A stretch of DNA of 64,000 nucleotides. Source: Paraneptunicella aestuarii. Lineage in GTDB: Bacteria; Pseudomonadota; Gammaproteobacteria; Enterobacterales; Alteromonadaceae. A program made the position numbers and the translations under genes. Below, one piece after another: positions 34,486 to 43,652 of the stretch; positions within the stretch are counted from its first letter, which is position 1; each line of letters starts with the position of its first letter. The notes beneath the pieces were generated by a model. It was not told where the DNA came from. It searched no databases and worked only from the letters and a program-made list of their open reading frames with translations. The stretch is taken from the NCBI RefSeq assembly GCF_019900845.1, contig NZ_CP074570.1, positions 3,596,001 through 3,660,000 of the forward strand, read 5' to 3'.

Positions 34486-36042
34486 CTAAACTTTTACAGT
34501 CTTACGGTTAATACCGTACTCTCTAAGTTTATTAGCAATTGCGGTATGACTTAGTCCAAGCTTTTTGGCTAATTGGCGAGTGCTCGGATATGAAGGATAC
34601 ATGCGGCGTAGCAAATCACGTTCAAAGCGTTTAACTTCGTGCTCTAACGTACCTTCAAAGTCTTCTGAAATATAGTTAATAGTGCCGGCACAAGAAGGTA
34701 GTTGAATATGCTCTTTACTCAGCTCTTTACCATCCAGTAAGGACACCGCTCGATAAAGCGCATTCTCTAACTGACGAATATTGCCCGGCCACGGGTAATT
34801 GGTTAAAAAATCAACACAGGATTTATTCAATTTCGGAGGTCTACGTCCTAACTTGGCTGAATGCTGCTTAATGATCACTTCTGCCAGAGGAATAATGTCT
34901 TGTTTACGTTCTCTTAAAGCTGGCAAGACCAAACTCAATACATTCAAACGGTAATAGAGATCTTCTCTAAATTCTCCATCTGCCACCATTTGCCCCAGAT
35001 CTTTTTGAGTAGCGCAAATAACCCGAACGTCAGTTTCGACTTCCTTTTCATCGCCAATACGACGGAAGCTTCCATCCTGCAACACTCGCAATAGTTTGGA
35101 TTGCAGATGTGGCGACATGTCCCCGACTTCGTCCAGAAACAGGGTTCCACCTTTAGCTTGCTCAAATAATCCAGATTTGGTTTCCTGACCACCAAACGCC
35201 CCAGGACCATAACCAAACAATTCAGTTTCAGCGACGTTATCAGGAATGGCTGCGCAATTAAGTGCCAGGAATGGCGCTTCATCACGTCGACTGGCGTGAT
35301 GACACGCTTTTGCGATCAGCTCTTTACCCGTGCCAGTTTCACCAAAGATCAGAATAGGCGCATCCAGTTCCGACATTTTTTTCGCTTCACGGATAACTCG
35401 CTTCATGCTGGTACTGTTAGCTTGAATATGGGTAAACCCATCTTCCTGGCTTTGATGAAACACATGTAGCTGCTGACCGAGGCGGTACTCAGATTTAAGC
35501 ATGATGACAGCTCCAGCCAAGACCTGACTCTCACTGGATTCAGCCACCAAAATAGGTAGCATGTCTGCGACATAATCCTGCTCAACAAACTTCACTCTAT
35601 GGGTTTCCATCGCAATTTTCTTGCTTCCCAACCACTTGTTGAAGTTGAAGCCTTTAACTATGTCACCTATTTCCTTATCGCGCAGTTCTTCATCTTCTTG
35701 TTCCAGGCTGGAAGACGCAGCTTCATTCACCAGCAAAACCTTGCCTTTAGTATCTACTGAAAAAACCGGATCTGGCAGTATTTCAAGTAACGCTCGAAGC
35801 TGCTTTTTCTCGCGTTCAATGGGCATAAAGGGAATGGTTTTAACATCATCAACACCGCTTAGTTTGCGAATTTCAGGCATTAAATGCTGAAATTCCTCAA
35901 ATTCGATATTGGGAAAATTAAGATAAATCTTTCCTGAGCGATCAACTTCAATGCCGCGTAAATCAATGTTGTGTCTAACCAGAATGTCTAGTACGTCTTG
36001 GGCGATCCCCAATCTGTCCTGGCAGCTTATTTCCAGTCTCAT
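34486..36042 (-). CDS. tyrR: TyrR/PhhR-type aromatic amino-acid regulator
   Basis: 518-residue regulator. Order: ACT domain (MRLEISCQDRLGIAQDVLDIL, HNIDLRGIEV, about 1-70), PAS domain (LPDPVFSVDTKGKVLLVNEAA), AAA+ domain (Walker A GETGTGKE about residue 236; FGYGPGAFGG; LFLDEVGDMSPHLQSKLLRVL) and a C-terminal HTH (STRQLAKKLGLSHTAIANKLREY). As in TyrR, the sigma-54-contacting GAFTGA loop is replaced (GPGAFGGQ), so it likely works with sigma-70 RNA polymerase. It senses aromatic amino acids through the ACT domain. Neighbours hppD and phhA and its own upstream box indicate control of phenylalanine/tyrosine degradation. Confidence 0.94.
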   Translation of the reverse strand: MRLEISCQDRLGIAQDVLDILVRHNIDLRGIEVDRSGKIYLNFPNIEFEEFQHLMPEIRKLSGVDDVKTIPFMPIEREKKQLRALLEILPDPVFSVDTKGKVLLVNEAASSSLEQEDEELRDKEIGDIVKGFNFNKWLGSKKIAMETHRVKFVEQDYVADMLPILVAESSESQVLAGAVIMLKSEYRLGQQLHVFHQSQEDGFTHIQANSTSMKRVIREAKKMSELDAPILIFGETGTGKELIAKACHHASRRDEAPFLALNCAAIPDNVAETELFGYGPGAFGGQETKSGLFEQAKGGTLFLDEVGDMSPHLQSKLLRVLQDGSFRRIGDEKEVETDVRVICATQKDLGQMVADGEFREDLYYRLNVLSLVLPALRERKQDIIPLAEVIIKQHSAKLGRRPPKLNKSCVDFLTNYPWPGNIRQLENALYRAVSLLDGKELSKEHIQLPSCAGTINYISEDFEGTLEHEVKRFERDLLRRMYPSYPSTRQLAKKLGLSHTAIANKLREYGINRKTVKV

Positions 36043-36065
36043 TTGGATTCCTGAACATCAGAGAA

Positions 36066-36083
36066 TGTAAACTATTTGGTACA
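36066..36083 (-). promoter_or_regulatory. TyrR-box-like site upstream of tyrR
   Basis: TGTAAA-CTATTT-GGTACA: perfect left arm, four of six in the right, invariant G and C in place. It lies 24-41 bases before the start codon, a position suited to autorepression. Confidence 0.5.
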
Positions 36084-36284
36084 ATTTACCGCAGAATTTA
36101 TCCTGAGCAAAGAAAAAACTCTCTCGAAAGATAAAATCAGCAAACGGGAGCAATATAAAACTTAGCAGTACCGAAACTTAAGGAATGATAATTTATATTT
36201 AATATTCAAATAGATAAAATGATAAGAGAGTAAATTAACGTTGAATAATGTAACAAATCGGAGCAGTGAAGACGGGAACGTTGC

Positions 36285-36311
36285 CCAGTTTGAAGCTAAA
36301 CCTCAAACTGG
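36285..36311 (-). terminator. Hairpin downstream of phhA
   Basis: CCAGTTTGA (36285-36293) pairs perfectly with TCAAACTGG (36303-36311) just after the phhA stop. There is no T run, so it may be an mRNA-stabilising hairpin or a factor-dependent stop. Confidence 0.4.
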
Positions 36312-36332
36312 ACATCACACATACAACAAAGG

Positions 36333-37133
36333 CTAACTTGCCTTCTTGATTTTTGGCGGGAAAAGCGGCTCGAACAGCCCTAATTTACGAGCTTCCTGAA
36401 CTTTTGCAATCAAGTCCATTTCAGACAATTCATACAAGTCATCCATTTTTTCAAGAACATAATAAATGGGCTGCATAATATCGATACGATAAGGTGTACG
36501 CATAACATCGACGACGTTCATCGCATGACGCTTCACATTTTCATGTTCCAACGCTGCAATAGTTTCACCTGGAGATGACAAAATACCTCCGCCATAAATG
36601 CGTAAGCCATCTTCATGTTTCAATAACCCAAACTCAACCGTGAACCAGTACAAACGCGCCAAAGACACACGCTCTTCTTTAGAGGCTGAGAAACCCAATC
36701 GTCCATAAGTATGAGTGAAATGAGCGAATGCTGGATTAGTCAACAACGGACAATGACCAAAAATTTCATGGAAAATATCGGGTTCCTGCAAGTAATCAAA
36801 CTCTTCTTTGGTACGAATGAAAGTCGCAACCGGAAACTGTTTGTTAGACAACAAACGGAAAAACTCATCAAAATTGATTAGAGCTGGAACCTGAGCTACT
36901 TGCCATCCGGTGGTATCTCCCAACACCTCATTAACCTGAGACAATTGAGGAACACGGTCATGGGGCAGATCCAATAAGTTCAGACCATGCATGAACTCGT
37001 CACATGCACGTCCAGGAATAATATCCAGTTGGCGAGCAACTAATTGCTGCCATGTATCGTTTTCATCAGCAGGCCAATCAATAAAACCTTCAGCATTGGG
37101 CTGTCTAGAGATATATTTTGTACCTTTAGCCAT
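36333..37133 (-). CDS. phhA: Phenylalanine 4-hydroxylase
   Basis: 266-residue tetrahydrobiopterin-dependent iron enzyme that makes tyrosine from phenylalanine. The bacterial single-domain form: WPADENDTWQQLVARQL at the start, the pterin/iron site PDIFHEIFGHCPLLTNPAFA with His-His-Glu ligands (HEIFGHCP region and Glu near EFGLL), and FTVEFGLLKHEDGLRIYGGGILSS. No regulatory ACT domain, as usual in bacteria. Upstream of tyrR on the same strand; preceded by a TyrR-like box. Confidence 0.97.
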   Translation of the reverse strand: MAKGTKYISRQPNAEGFIDWPADENDTWQQLVARQLDIIPGRACDEFMHGLNLLDLPHDRVPQLSQVNEVLGDTTGWQVAQVPALINFDEFFRLLSNKQFPVATFIRTKEEFDYLQEPDIFHEIFGHCPLLTNPAFAHFTHTYGRLGFSASKEERVSLARLYWFTVEFGLLKHEDGLRIYGGGILSSPGETIAALEHENVKRHAMNVVDVMRTPYRIDIMQPIYYVLEKMDDLYELSEMDLIAKVQEARKLGLFEPLFPPKIKKAS

Positions 37134-37301
37134 TATTGTTACCCCTCATATTCTTGTCACAATCCCACTTTTTACACCCATGATGCATAGCCAACTTTAC
37201 GCTAAAAGGTGTCTGGGGAATCGTTGAATCTTATGCAACTCAGTCTACTGAAAATACGCTCACGAGTAAGCTGTTACGCTCTGATTGAAGGGGCTTATTT
37301 T

Positions 37302-37319
37302 TGTAATGCAAGCGTTACA
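37302..37319 (-). promoter_or_regulatory. TyrR-box-like site upstream of phhA
   Basis: TGTAAT-GCAAGC-GTTACA matches the TyrR consensus in five of six bases in each arm with the invariant G and C present; with flanks it forms TTGTAA-N8-TTACAA. It is 169-186 bases before the phhA start, the best of the three boxes here. Confidence 0.55.
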
Positions 37320-37361
37320 AAATTAAATTAAGACACTGATTAATATAAATATTTCAGTCAC

Positions 37362-37388
37362 AAAAAAGGCAACCAATGGTCGCCTTTC
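37362..37388 (-). terminator. Intrinsic terminator of the psp operon
   Basis: AAAGGC (37365-37370) and GCCTTT (37382-37387) with an inner ACC/GGT pair; T6 follows on the minus strand after the pspC stop. Confidence 0.75.
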
Positions 37389-37419
37389 GTATCAGATTAA
37401 GTTTGTAAGTTGAATCTAA

Positions 37420-37854
37420 CTACAAATTTTTGAATTCTCGATTCAATTGGAATTCCGAAGAAGTGACATAACTCTCCATTTTTCTCAAGCGCGTCTCCAA
37501 TTTGCCAAAACTGCTTTCAATGTCGACGAATGCCTGAATAGGCGGCTCTCCTGCTTGCCAAACTCTTGATTTCACTTCAATCTTGGTCTCAACTTTAACA
37601 TTGCCAGAAGAAGTTCTGTTTCCGCTTCCATCAATTGAGCCGGTACTCTTTAGTCCTTTAGGTTTCTTTTCCAGAATAAACCAGCCAACGATGTAGGCCA
37701 TCAGGAAAAAACTCCCTCCTGTAAGCAAGAATCCTGACACCATAATGATTCTTACCAACCAAAGTTCCCAGCCAAAATACTCAGCAACGCCAGCACAAAC
37801 GCCAGCGATTTGGCCTTTGTCGGGATCTCGGTATAACTCTCCTTTTACCTTCAT
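37420..37854 (-). CDS. pspC: Phage shock protein C
   Basis: 144 residues. The PspC domain begins RDPDKGQIAGVCAGVAEYFGWELWLVRI, continues into one or two membrane helices (IIMVSGFLLTGGSFFLMAYIVGWFIL, about 37-64) and is followed by a polar C-terminal region (about 70-144) ending in a helix. Inner-membrane sensor that, with PspB, releases PspF from PspA inhibition under envelope stress. The start at 37854 overlaps the pspB stop (ATGA), which is why it was preferred to one 15 bases upstream. Last gene of pspABC. Confidence 0.94.
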   Translation of the reverse strand: MKVKGELYRDPDKGQIAGVCAGVAEYFGWELWLVRIIMVSGFLLTGGSFFLMAYIVGWFILEKKPKGLKSTGSIDGSGNRTSSGNVKVETKIEVKSRVWQAGEPPIQAFVDIESSFGKLETRLRKMESYVTSSEFQLNREFKNL

Positions 37855-38087
37855 ACCTTCTTCCTCCATTCAGGCGTTTCGGCATCCAGAATTGCTTCTA
37901 ATGTCTGAATACGTTCAGCCATTTGTTCAGCGGTCTGCGCCAATTCATTCAACGACCGTACCTGCTCTTCAGACAATCCCTGACTAATCTGTCTCTTACT
38001 TCTGTAATGTAACACTAACCAAATAGGCGCAACAATGACCAAAAATACGATGATTGGCGCTACAATTAAACCGATTAACTCTTCCAC
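37851..38087 (-). CDS. pspB: Phage shock protein B
   Basis: 78 residues. N-terminal membrane helix (IVAPIIVFLVIVAPIWLVLHY) and a cytoplasmic coiled coil (LNELAQTAEQMAERIQTLEAIL), as in PspB, which partners PspC. Ends EWRKKV with its stop overlapping the pspC start. It lies 49 bases after pspA. Confidence 0.93.
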   Translation of the reverse strand: MEELIGLIVAPIIVFLVIVAPIWLVLHYRSKRQISQGLSEEQVRSLNELAQTAEQMAERIQTLEAILDAETPEWRKKV

Positions 38088-38136
38088 CTCGCAATCCCCT
38101 CTCGACTTATCTTCACTGAAATACTGGCACTAACAA

Positions 38137-38817
38137 TTACTCTTGTGGGCCTTCACTACTTTTAGCCTGAACTTTCTTCTTCAATGCTTCAAGTTCACTG
38201 TCGATCTTGCCATTTTCTTCAAGCTCAGCAAATTGACGTGCTAATGACTGCTTCCCGATATCATAAGACTCAACCTGAGATTCAATGCTATCGATCTTGC
38301 GCTCATACTGTTCAAAACGTCCAATAGCATCATCAACATTAAAATTATTCAAACGTTTCTTCACTTCCAGACGTGAACTCACTGTTTTCTGACGCATCAG
38401 AATCGCTTTTTGACGATTTTTCGCATCGGCCAGTTTGTCTTGTAGCTGAGTGACTTCATCCTGAAGCTTACCGATTTGCTCATCCACCAAGCCTAGCTCA
38501 CGTTCCAGCGCATCAGCATGATCAACACACTTCTGCTTTTCCATAAGTGCAGCACGAGCCAAGTCTTCACGTTCTTTACTGATAGCTAACTCAGCCTTAC
38601 TTTGCCAGTCATCGGCTTCACTTTTCCATTTGTTAATCTGCTGAGTTAATTCTTTTTTGTTGGCAAGGGTTTTTGCGGACGCTGAACGCACTTCAACCAA
38701 TGTATCTTCCATTTCCTGAATGATCAGTCTGACCATTTTTTCTGGATCTTCTGCTTTGTCCAGCAACGAGTTGATATTTGCATTAATAATATCTGTAAAA
38801 CGAGAGAAAATTCCCAT
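38137..38817 (-). CDS. pspA: Phage shock protein A
   Basis: 226-residue coiled-coil ESCRT-III/Vipp1-like protein that binds and inhibits PspF and supports damaged inner membrane. N-terminal amphipathic helix GIFSRFTDIINANINSLLDKAEDPEKMV (seen as FTDIINANINSLLDKAEDP), then long alpha-helices rich in Gln/Glu/Lys (KELTQQINKWKSEADDWQSK, LQDEVTQLQDKLADAKNRQ). No cysteine, usual length (222 in E. coli). The divergent pspF lies about 200 bases upstream, and a sigma-54-type promoter is present in between. Confidence 0.97.
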   Translation of the reverse strand: MGIFSRFTDIINANINSLLDKAEDPEKMVRLIIQEMEDTLVEVRSASAKTLANKKELTQQINKWKSEADDWQSKAELAISKEREDLARAALMEKQKCVDHADALERELGLVDEQIGKLQDEVTQLQDKLADAKNRQKAILMRQKTVSSRLEVKKRLNNFNVDDAIGRFEQYERKIDSIESQVESYDIGKQSLARQFAELEENGKIDSELEALKKKVQAKSSEGPQE

Positions 38818-38890
38818 ATTCTAATACCTCAAAAATTATGATGTTAGGGTATCTTTCAGATGCCAATTTCTGTAGACGTGGTCAGACTCA

Positions 38891-38907
38891 TTCAAATAAC
38901 AGGCCAA
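38891..38907 (-). promoter_or_regulatory. Candidate sigma-54 promoter of pspA
   Basis: Minus strand TTGGCCTGTTATTTGAA matches YTGGCACGRNNNTTGCW in the -24 TTGGC, the central G, TTG and final W; the -12 GC reads GA. Start of transcription would be near 38880, about 60 bases before pspA. PspF-dependent sigma-54 control of psp is well known; this site is my assignment. Confidence 0.5.
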
Positions 38908-39031
38908 TCCGTGCTTTTATGTAACTTCATGATAAATAAAAATAAAATTTTAAATAGGCTTTTTAGCAATAGTGGAATATTATTAGTTAAGGCCACAAAT
39001 TAGTGAAATTTACTAATTTTTGAGGAATCTA

Positions 39032-40120
39032 ATGAGTCGGTTTCGTCAGCAAGATAATTTAATTGGACAAGCAAACAGTTTTCTTGAAGTTCTCGAGAAA
39101 GTATCTCAAATCGCATCACTGAATAAGCCAGTGCTCATTATTGGTGAACGGGGAACAGGTAAGGAACTGATTGCCGCTCGCCTACACTACCTTTCCAAAC
39201 GCTGGGATCAATCCTACCTAAAGCTTAACTGCGCAGCACTCAATGAAAACCTGCTCGAATCAGAGTTATTTGGCTATGAAGCAGGCGCATTTACCGGAGC
39301 GACCAAGCGCAGAGAAGGCCGTTTTGAACTCGCCCACAACGGTACTTTATTTCTTGATGAACTAGCCAATACATCTGGATTGATTCAGGAAAAACTGCTT
39401 CGAGTCATTGAATATGGAGAATTTGAACGTGTTGGGGGCTCTCGCTCGGTAAAAGTAGATGTGCGCTTAGTCGCCGCCACCAACGAAGATCTTCCCACTC
39501 TTGCCGATCAGGGAGAATTCCGTGCAGATTTGCTGGATCGCCTTGCATTCGATGTCATCACGTTACCGCCACTTAGAGAGCGTCGGGATGACATACTCGT
39601 ACTCGCCGAACATTTCGCAATCAACATGGCTCGCGAAATGGAGATGGAACTATTTAGCGGATTCACAGAGAAAGCGCGTCAAACCTTGCTGGACTACCAT
39701 TGGCCGGGTAATGTTCGTGAATTAAAAAACGTTGTCGAACGTGCCGTTTATCGCTGTAACAATCCCTATTTACCAGTGCATGACATCATTCTCGACCCAT
39801 TTGAATCAATCTATCGACCTCAAACCCGTATGAAAACCAAAGATAGGGTTGCAGAGACCGCCATTGCCCAATCTGTTCAAGAGACTCCCACAACATCAAT
39901 CTCGAATGAAGCGATTGCTCCGAGTAAGCCAATTAACTTCCCGGTAGATTTAAAGAAAAGTAGTCAGGACTTTGAAATAGACTTGATTAAACAAGCACTT
40001 GCAGACAGCCAATATAATCAAAAACGTACTGCAGAAAAACTGAGCTTAACCTATCATCAGTTAAGAGGCTATCTCAAAAAGTACAACCTGCTGGATCAAA
40101 CCGAGAATGCCGAAAGTTAA
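39032..40120 (+). CDS. pspF: Psp operon transcriptional activator PspF
   Basis: 362-residue sigma-54 enhancer-binding protein without a receiver domain. AAA+ core: Walker A GERGTGKE (about residue 37-44), GAFTGA loop in FGYEAGAFTGATKR, LFLDELAN and RLAFDVITLPPLRERRDDI. C-terminal FIS-type HTH: YNQKRTAEKLSLTYHQLRGYL. It is divergent from pspA. GAGGA lies five bases before the chosen ATG; a TTG 12 bases upstream is less likely. The stop overlaps the start of sapA by 14 bases, so pspF and sapABCDF are probably one transcript. Confidence 0.96.
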   Translation: MSRFRQQDNLIGQANSFLEVLEKVSQIASLNKPVLIIGERGTGKELIAARLHYLSKRWDQSYLKLNCAALNENLLESELFGYEAGAFTGATKRREGRFELAHNGTLFLDELANTSGLIQEKLLRVIEYGEFERVGGSRSVKVDVRLVAATNEDLPTLADQGEFRADLLDRLAFDVITLPPLRERRDDILVLAEHFAINMAREMEMELFSGFTEKARQTLLDYHWPGNVRELKNVVERAVYRCNNPYLPVHDIILDPFESIYRPQTRMKTKDRVAETAIAQSVQETPTTSISNEAIAPSKPINFPVDLKKSSQDFEIDLIKQALADSQYNQKRTAEKLSLTYHQLRGYLKKYNLLDQTENAES

Positions 40121-41744
40121 ATTGCTGCACACAAATTGGCGCTGGCTCACAGTATCAATATTCACCTGTGCGTTTCTTTCTGCCTGTACTGAATTTATGG
40201 AATTTAATCCCGGCAAGAATGGCCTCGTTTATTGTTCCGAAGGTAATCCAGCAACGTTCAACCCTCAACTTGTTACATCAGGTATAACGTCAGATGCAGT
40301 GTCCTACCAGATATATGATCGCCTGATAGAATTTGATCCTGTTACCAGCAAGATAGTGCCGGGGTTGGCCTCAAGCTGGATAATCAGCGACGATGGCCTT
40401 ATTTACACTTTCCAACTCAGAAAAAACATTCAGTTTCACTCTAATAATTATTTTACTCCCTCAAGAAGTTTCAACGCAGATGACGTCATTTTCAGTATTA
40501 ATCGCTGGCGCGACCCTGAACATCCGTATCACAACATATCTGGCGGTCAGTACCCTTATTTTTCAAGTCTTGAACTGGAAAAAGTCGTTGAAGATGTAAA
40601 ACGTATCAACGGCTATCGAATTGAAATACACCTCAATAAACCCGACAGTTCATTTCTTGCCAATTTAGCCACCGATTTCGCCATCGTACTCTCTGCTGAG
40701 TACGGTGAATATCTGTTAAGAAAAGGCATACCTGAAATGCTGGATCATGACCCCATCGGCACAGGTCCTTTCCGCTTTCAGAAGCACCAAAAAGACCGAT
40801 ACATTCGCTACTTTAAAAATGACAAATACTGGCGAGATATTCCCATTGTTGACCAACTCATTTTCGATATAACCCCCTCGAGTTCTATGCGTTTAGCCAA
40901 GTTAATGACTGGAGAGTGTGACGTCATATCCTTGCCGGCTCACAGTGAACTGGAAATTATTCGTGAACGTCCTAATCTGCAATTGGACGAAAAACCCGGA
41001 TTAAATGTCGGATTTTGGGCTTTCAATACTTCCCGAGCGCCGTTCAACAATGTGGAAGTACGAAAAGCACTGGCAATGGCTATCGACAAATCAACCTTGC
41101 TTGAAGCTGTTTATTTCGATAGTGCCATTAGAGCAAACGGCCTTGTTCCTCCTTCGTCTTGGGCGTATCAGGAAGATCTAAAAGGCACTAGCTACAATCC
41201 TGTTTTAGCAAAAGAACTTTTGAAGAAAAATGGCATAGGCGAAGGCTTCAGTATGGACATCTGGGCCATGCCAGTTGAGCGTAAATACAATCCAAATGCA
41301 GTTATGATGGCAGAGATCATGCAGGCTTACTTACGCAAGGTTGGCGTAGAGGTAAATATTGTCAGTTTTGAGTGGAATTCCTTCAGACGCAGGCTCACTG
41401 AAGGGAATTATGATTCCATTTTAATAGGCTGGTCGGCCGACAATGGTGATCCTGATAACTTTTATCGACCTCTGCTCAGTTGCGCGTCTATTGAATCAGG
41501 CACGAATAGAGCCAAATGGTGTTCAGAAAAATTCGACGAACTGATTAATGAAGCGCTCACCTACTCTGATGAAACAACGCGCGCTGCTTTATACCACGCA
41601 GCCAATGCAATTATCGCAGACCAGATTCCTTTGGTTCCGATCGCTCATGCCTATCGTTATCAAGCGTACAGAAATAACGTTAAAAACCTGGAAATAAACC
41701 CCTTTGGTGGAATTCGATTTGGCGGAGTGTATAAAGAACAATGA
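40107..41744 (+). CDS. sapA: Peptide ABC transporter substrate-binding protein SapA (lipoprotein)
   Basis: 545 residues. Lipobox FLSAC (Cys about residue 27) makes it a lipoprotein, whereas E. coli SapA has an ordinary signal peptide. The rest aligns with SBP_bac_5 proteins and closely with E. coli SapA: GLVYCSEGNPATFNPQLVTSG, VGFWAFNTSRAPFNNVEVRKALAMAID (NTSRAPFNNVEVRKALAMAI), NGDPDNFYRPLLSCASIESGTN, and the end NPFGGIRFGGVYKE. Binds peptides for the SapBCDF transporter; involved in antimicrobial-peptide resistance in Salmonella and Haemophilus. The ATG lies inside the last codons of pspF. Confidence 0.93.
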   Translation: MPKVKLLHTNWRWLTVSIFTCAFLSACTEFMEFNPGKNGLVYCSEGNPATFNPQLVTSGITSDAVSYQIYDRLIEFDPVTSKIVPGLASSWIISDDGLIYTFQLRKNIQFHSNNYFTPSRSFNADDVIFSINRWRDPEHPYHNISGGQYPYFSSLELEKVVEDVKRINGYRIEIHLNKPDSSFLANLATDFAIVLSAEYGEYLLRKGIPEMLDHDPIGTGPFRFQKHQKDRYIRYFKNDKYWRDIPIVDQLIFDITPSSSMRLAKLMTGECDVISLPAHSELEIIRERPNLQLDEKPGLNVGFWAFNTSRAPFNNVEVRKALAMAIDKSTLLEAVYFDSAIRANGLVPPSSWAYQEDLKGTSYNPVLAKELLKKNGIGEGFSMDIWAMPVERKYNPNAVMMAEIMQAYLRKVGVEVNIVSFEWNSFRRRLTEGNYDSILIGWSADNGDPDNFYRPLLSCASIESGTNRAKWCSEKFDELINEALTYSDETTRAALYHAANAIIADQIPLVPIAHAYRYQAYRNNVKNLEINPFGGIRFGGVYKEQ

Positions 41745-42772
41745 ACTTATACTTCCTACGCCGATTAAGCCTGCTCATTGTGACGCTAATGGTGCTCTCA
41801 TTAGCCTCATATTGGCTTGCCCACATTTTCCCCGGTGATCCGGTAGTTAACTTATCTGGACGCAGCAACACCACGCCAGAAGAATACAAACAATTAGTCG
41901 AATATTACTATCTCAATAAAAGTGCTTTCAGCCAGTATTTACGCTATTTGGAACTGCTATGGCAAGGGGATTGGGGAACCAGCTTTACTTCTGAACAACC
42001 GCTTTTCGATGAAGTACGTTTATTACTTCCAGCCAGTATCGAATTAGGCAGCTATGCTTTATTGATTTCATTACTGGTTGGTATACCAATGGGGTTTATC
42101 GCCGGTTTGAATCACGGAAAATTTTCCGATGCCACGTTACTAGGCATAAATCTCATTGGCTATTCCATTCCGGTTTTTTGGTTGGCGTTACTACTGATAT
42201 TGTTTTTTTCACTGCAACTGGGATGGTTCCCTATTTCTGGCAGAATAAGCCTGCTGTATGAGATTCCCAATAATACGGGATTTATTATCTATGATATTTT
42301 AACGGCAGATATTCCCAACAAGCGCGCCGCACTTGTTGATGCGCTAGGTCACATGTTATTGCCGACCATATCAATATCCATTGTAACCAGCACTATCATC
42401 ATGAAGACGACTCGCCGCTCCGTTATCAATGTGATGTCCAGTGACTATATTCGAGCGGCTTACGCCAAAGGCTTAACTAACTCTCAAGTATTCTTCAAGC
42501 ATGGTTTACGCAATGCCCTATTGCCCATCATGCCGCAAATTGCCATGCAGTTTACAACCCTGCTAACTAACGCCATGATAGTAGAAACGATTTTTTCCTG
42601 GCCAGGTATAGGCAACTGGCTCATTCAAGCCATTTATCAACAAGATTATCCGGCTATTCGTGCAGGCATGCTGTCAGTAGCCAGTCTGGTGGTGATATTT
42701 ACTGTCTGTATCGATGTTTTGCATAAACTGATTGATCCACAAAGGATGTATTTTAAACGTGTTAAAAACTAG
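41741..42772 (+). CDS. sapB: ABC transporter permease SapB
   Basis: 343-residue inner-membrane permease of the dipeptide/oligopeptide type. N-terminal helix RLSLLIVTLMVLSLASYWLAHIFPGDP, several later helices, and the EAA loop SSDYIRAAYAKGLTNSQVFFKHGLRNALLPIM (AAYAKGLTNSQVFFKHGLRN). Overlaps the sapA stop by four bases. Confidence 0.94.
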   Translation: MNLYFLRRLSLLIVTLMVLSLASYWLAHIFPGDPVVNLSGRSNTTPEEYKQLVEYYYLNKSAFSQYLRYLELLWQGDWGTSFTSEQPLFDEVRLLLPASIELGSYALLISLLVGIPMGFIAGLNHGKFSDATLLGINLIGYSIPVFWLALLLILFFSLQLGWFPISGRISLLYEIPNNTGFIIYDILTADIPNKRAALVDALGHMLLPTISISIVTSTIIMKTTRRSVINVMSSDYIRAAYAKGLTNSQVFFKHGLRNALLPIMPQIAMQFTTLLTNAMIVETIFSWPGIGNWLIQAIYQQDYPAIRAGMLSVASLVVIFTVCIDVLHKLIDPQRMYFKRVKN

Positions 42773-43652
42773 TTTATATCAAGAAGAACTGCATCCTTCA
42801 CCATTACAACAGACCTGGCTCGAATTCAGTAAAAGTCATGTGGCTTTCTTTGGCCTATGCTGCTTCATGTTTTTTGTCTTTTTAATGCTGATCGGGCCAT
42901 ATATCGTGCCTTATACACCGCAAACACAACATACTGAAGCATTACTCATTCCGCCTGCCTGGGCTCCCAATGGCGGTATTGACTTCATGTTAGGAACCGA
43001 TGCTTTGGGTAGAGATATTCTAACCCGGGTTATCTATGGCAGCAGAGTCACCTTTGGCATTAGCCTATTTCTGGTCATGATTTCCCTGATTGTGGGAGTT
43101 GTCATTGGTGCTTTGGCGGGTATGAACCGCGGTATGCAAAGCAGTATGCTAAATCACTTGTTGGATTCCATCATGGCAATTCCAACACTATTGATAGCCA
43201 TTATCATTGTAGCTATTTTAGGGCCAGGTCTGGTCAATTCAATGTGGGCCATTACGCTCGCACTAATACCACAATTTATCCACTACACACGGGATGCCGT
43301 GAAAAAAGAATTGGATAAACCCTACGTTACCGCCTCTCGCTTAGACGGTGCATCCAGAATGCACATTTTCATCCATTCTGTTTTCCCTAATATCATTCAG
43401 ATGCTGGTTGTTCAAGGTACACATGCTCTTTCCACGGCGATTTTGGATATCAGTGCTCTAGGATTCCTCAGCCTTGGTGTACAAGCCCCCAAAGCAGAGT
43501 TAGGCGCAATGCTATCGGAAGGTTTAGATATCGCCTATATAGCCCCTTGGAGCATTGCAGCCCCTGGAGCGGCAATATTTTTGATGATTGTCTCCATCAA
43601 TTTAGTCGGTGACGGTCTACGTACCGCACTACACAACAGGTTGCTGCACTAA
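42759..43652 (+). CDS. sapC: ABC transporter permease SapC
   Basis: About 297 residues, second permease. Helices at about 25-50, 100-120, 130-160, 200-225, 260-285; the DppC-type motif FMLGTDALGRDILTRVIYGS and EAA loop YVTASRLDGASRMHIFIHSVFPNI are present. The start is uncertain: GTG at 42759 gives the E. coli SapC length (296) and overlaps the sapB end; TTG at 42732 would add nine residues. AAAGGA is upstream at 42741. Confidence 0.92.
   Translation: MLKTSLYQEELHPSPLQQTWLEFSKSHVAFFGLCCFMFFVFLMLIGPYIVPYTPQTQHTEALLIPPAWAPNGGIDFMLGTDALGRDILTRVIYGSRVTFGISLFLVMISLIVGVVIGALAGMNRGMQSSMLNHLLDSIMAIPTLLIAIIIVAILGPGLVNSMWAITLALIPQFIHYTRDAVKKELDKPYVTASRLDGASRMHIFIHSVFPNIIQMLVVQGTHALSTAILDISALGFLSLGVQAPKAELGAMLSEGLDIAYIAPWSIAAPGAAIFLMIVSINLVGDGLRTALHNRLLH

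Noticed and set aside
35200..35240. TyrR as a sigma-54 activator
   Set aside because: The GAFTGA loop is changed to GPGAFGGQ, so sigma-54 contact is unlikely.
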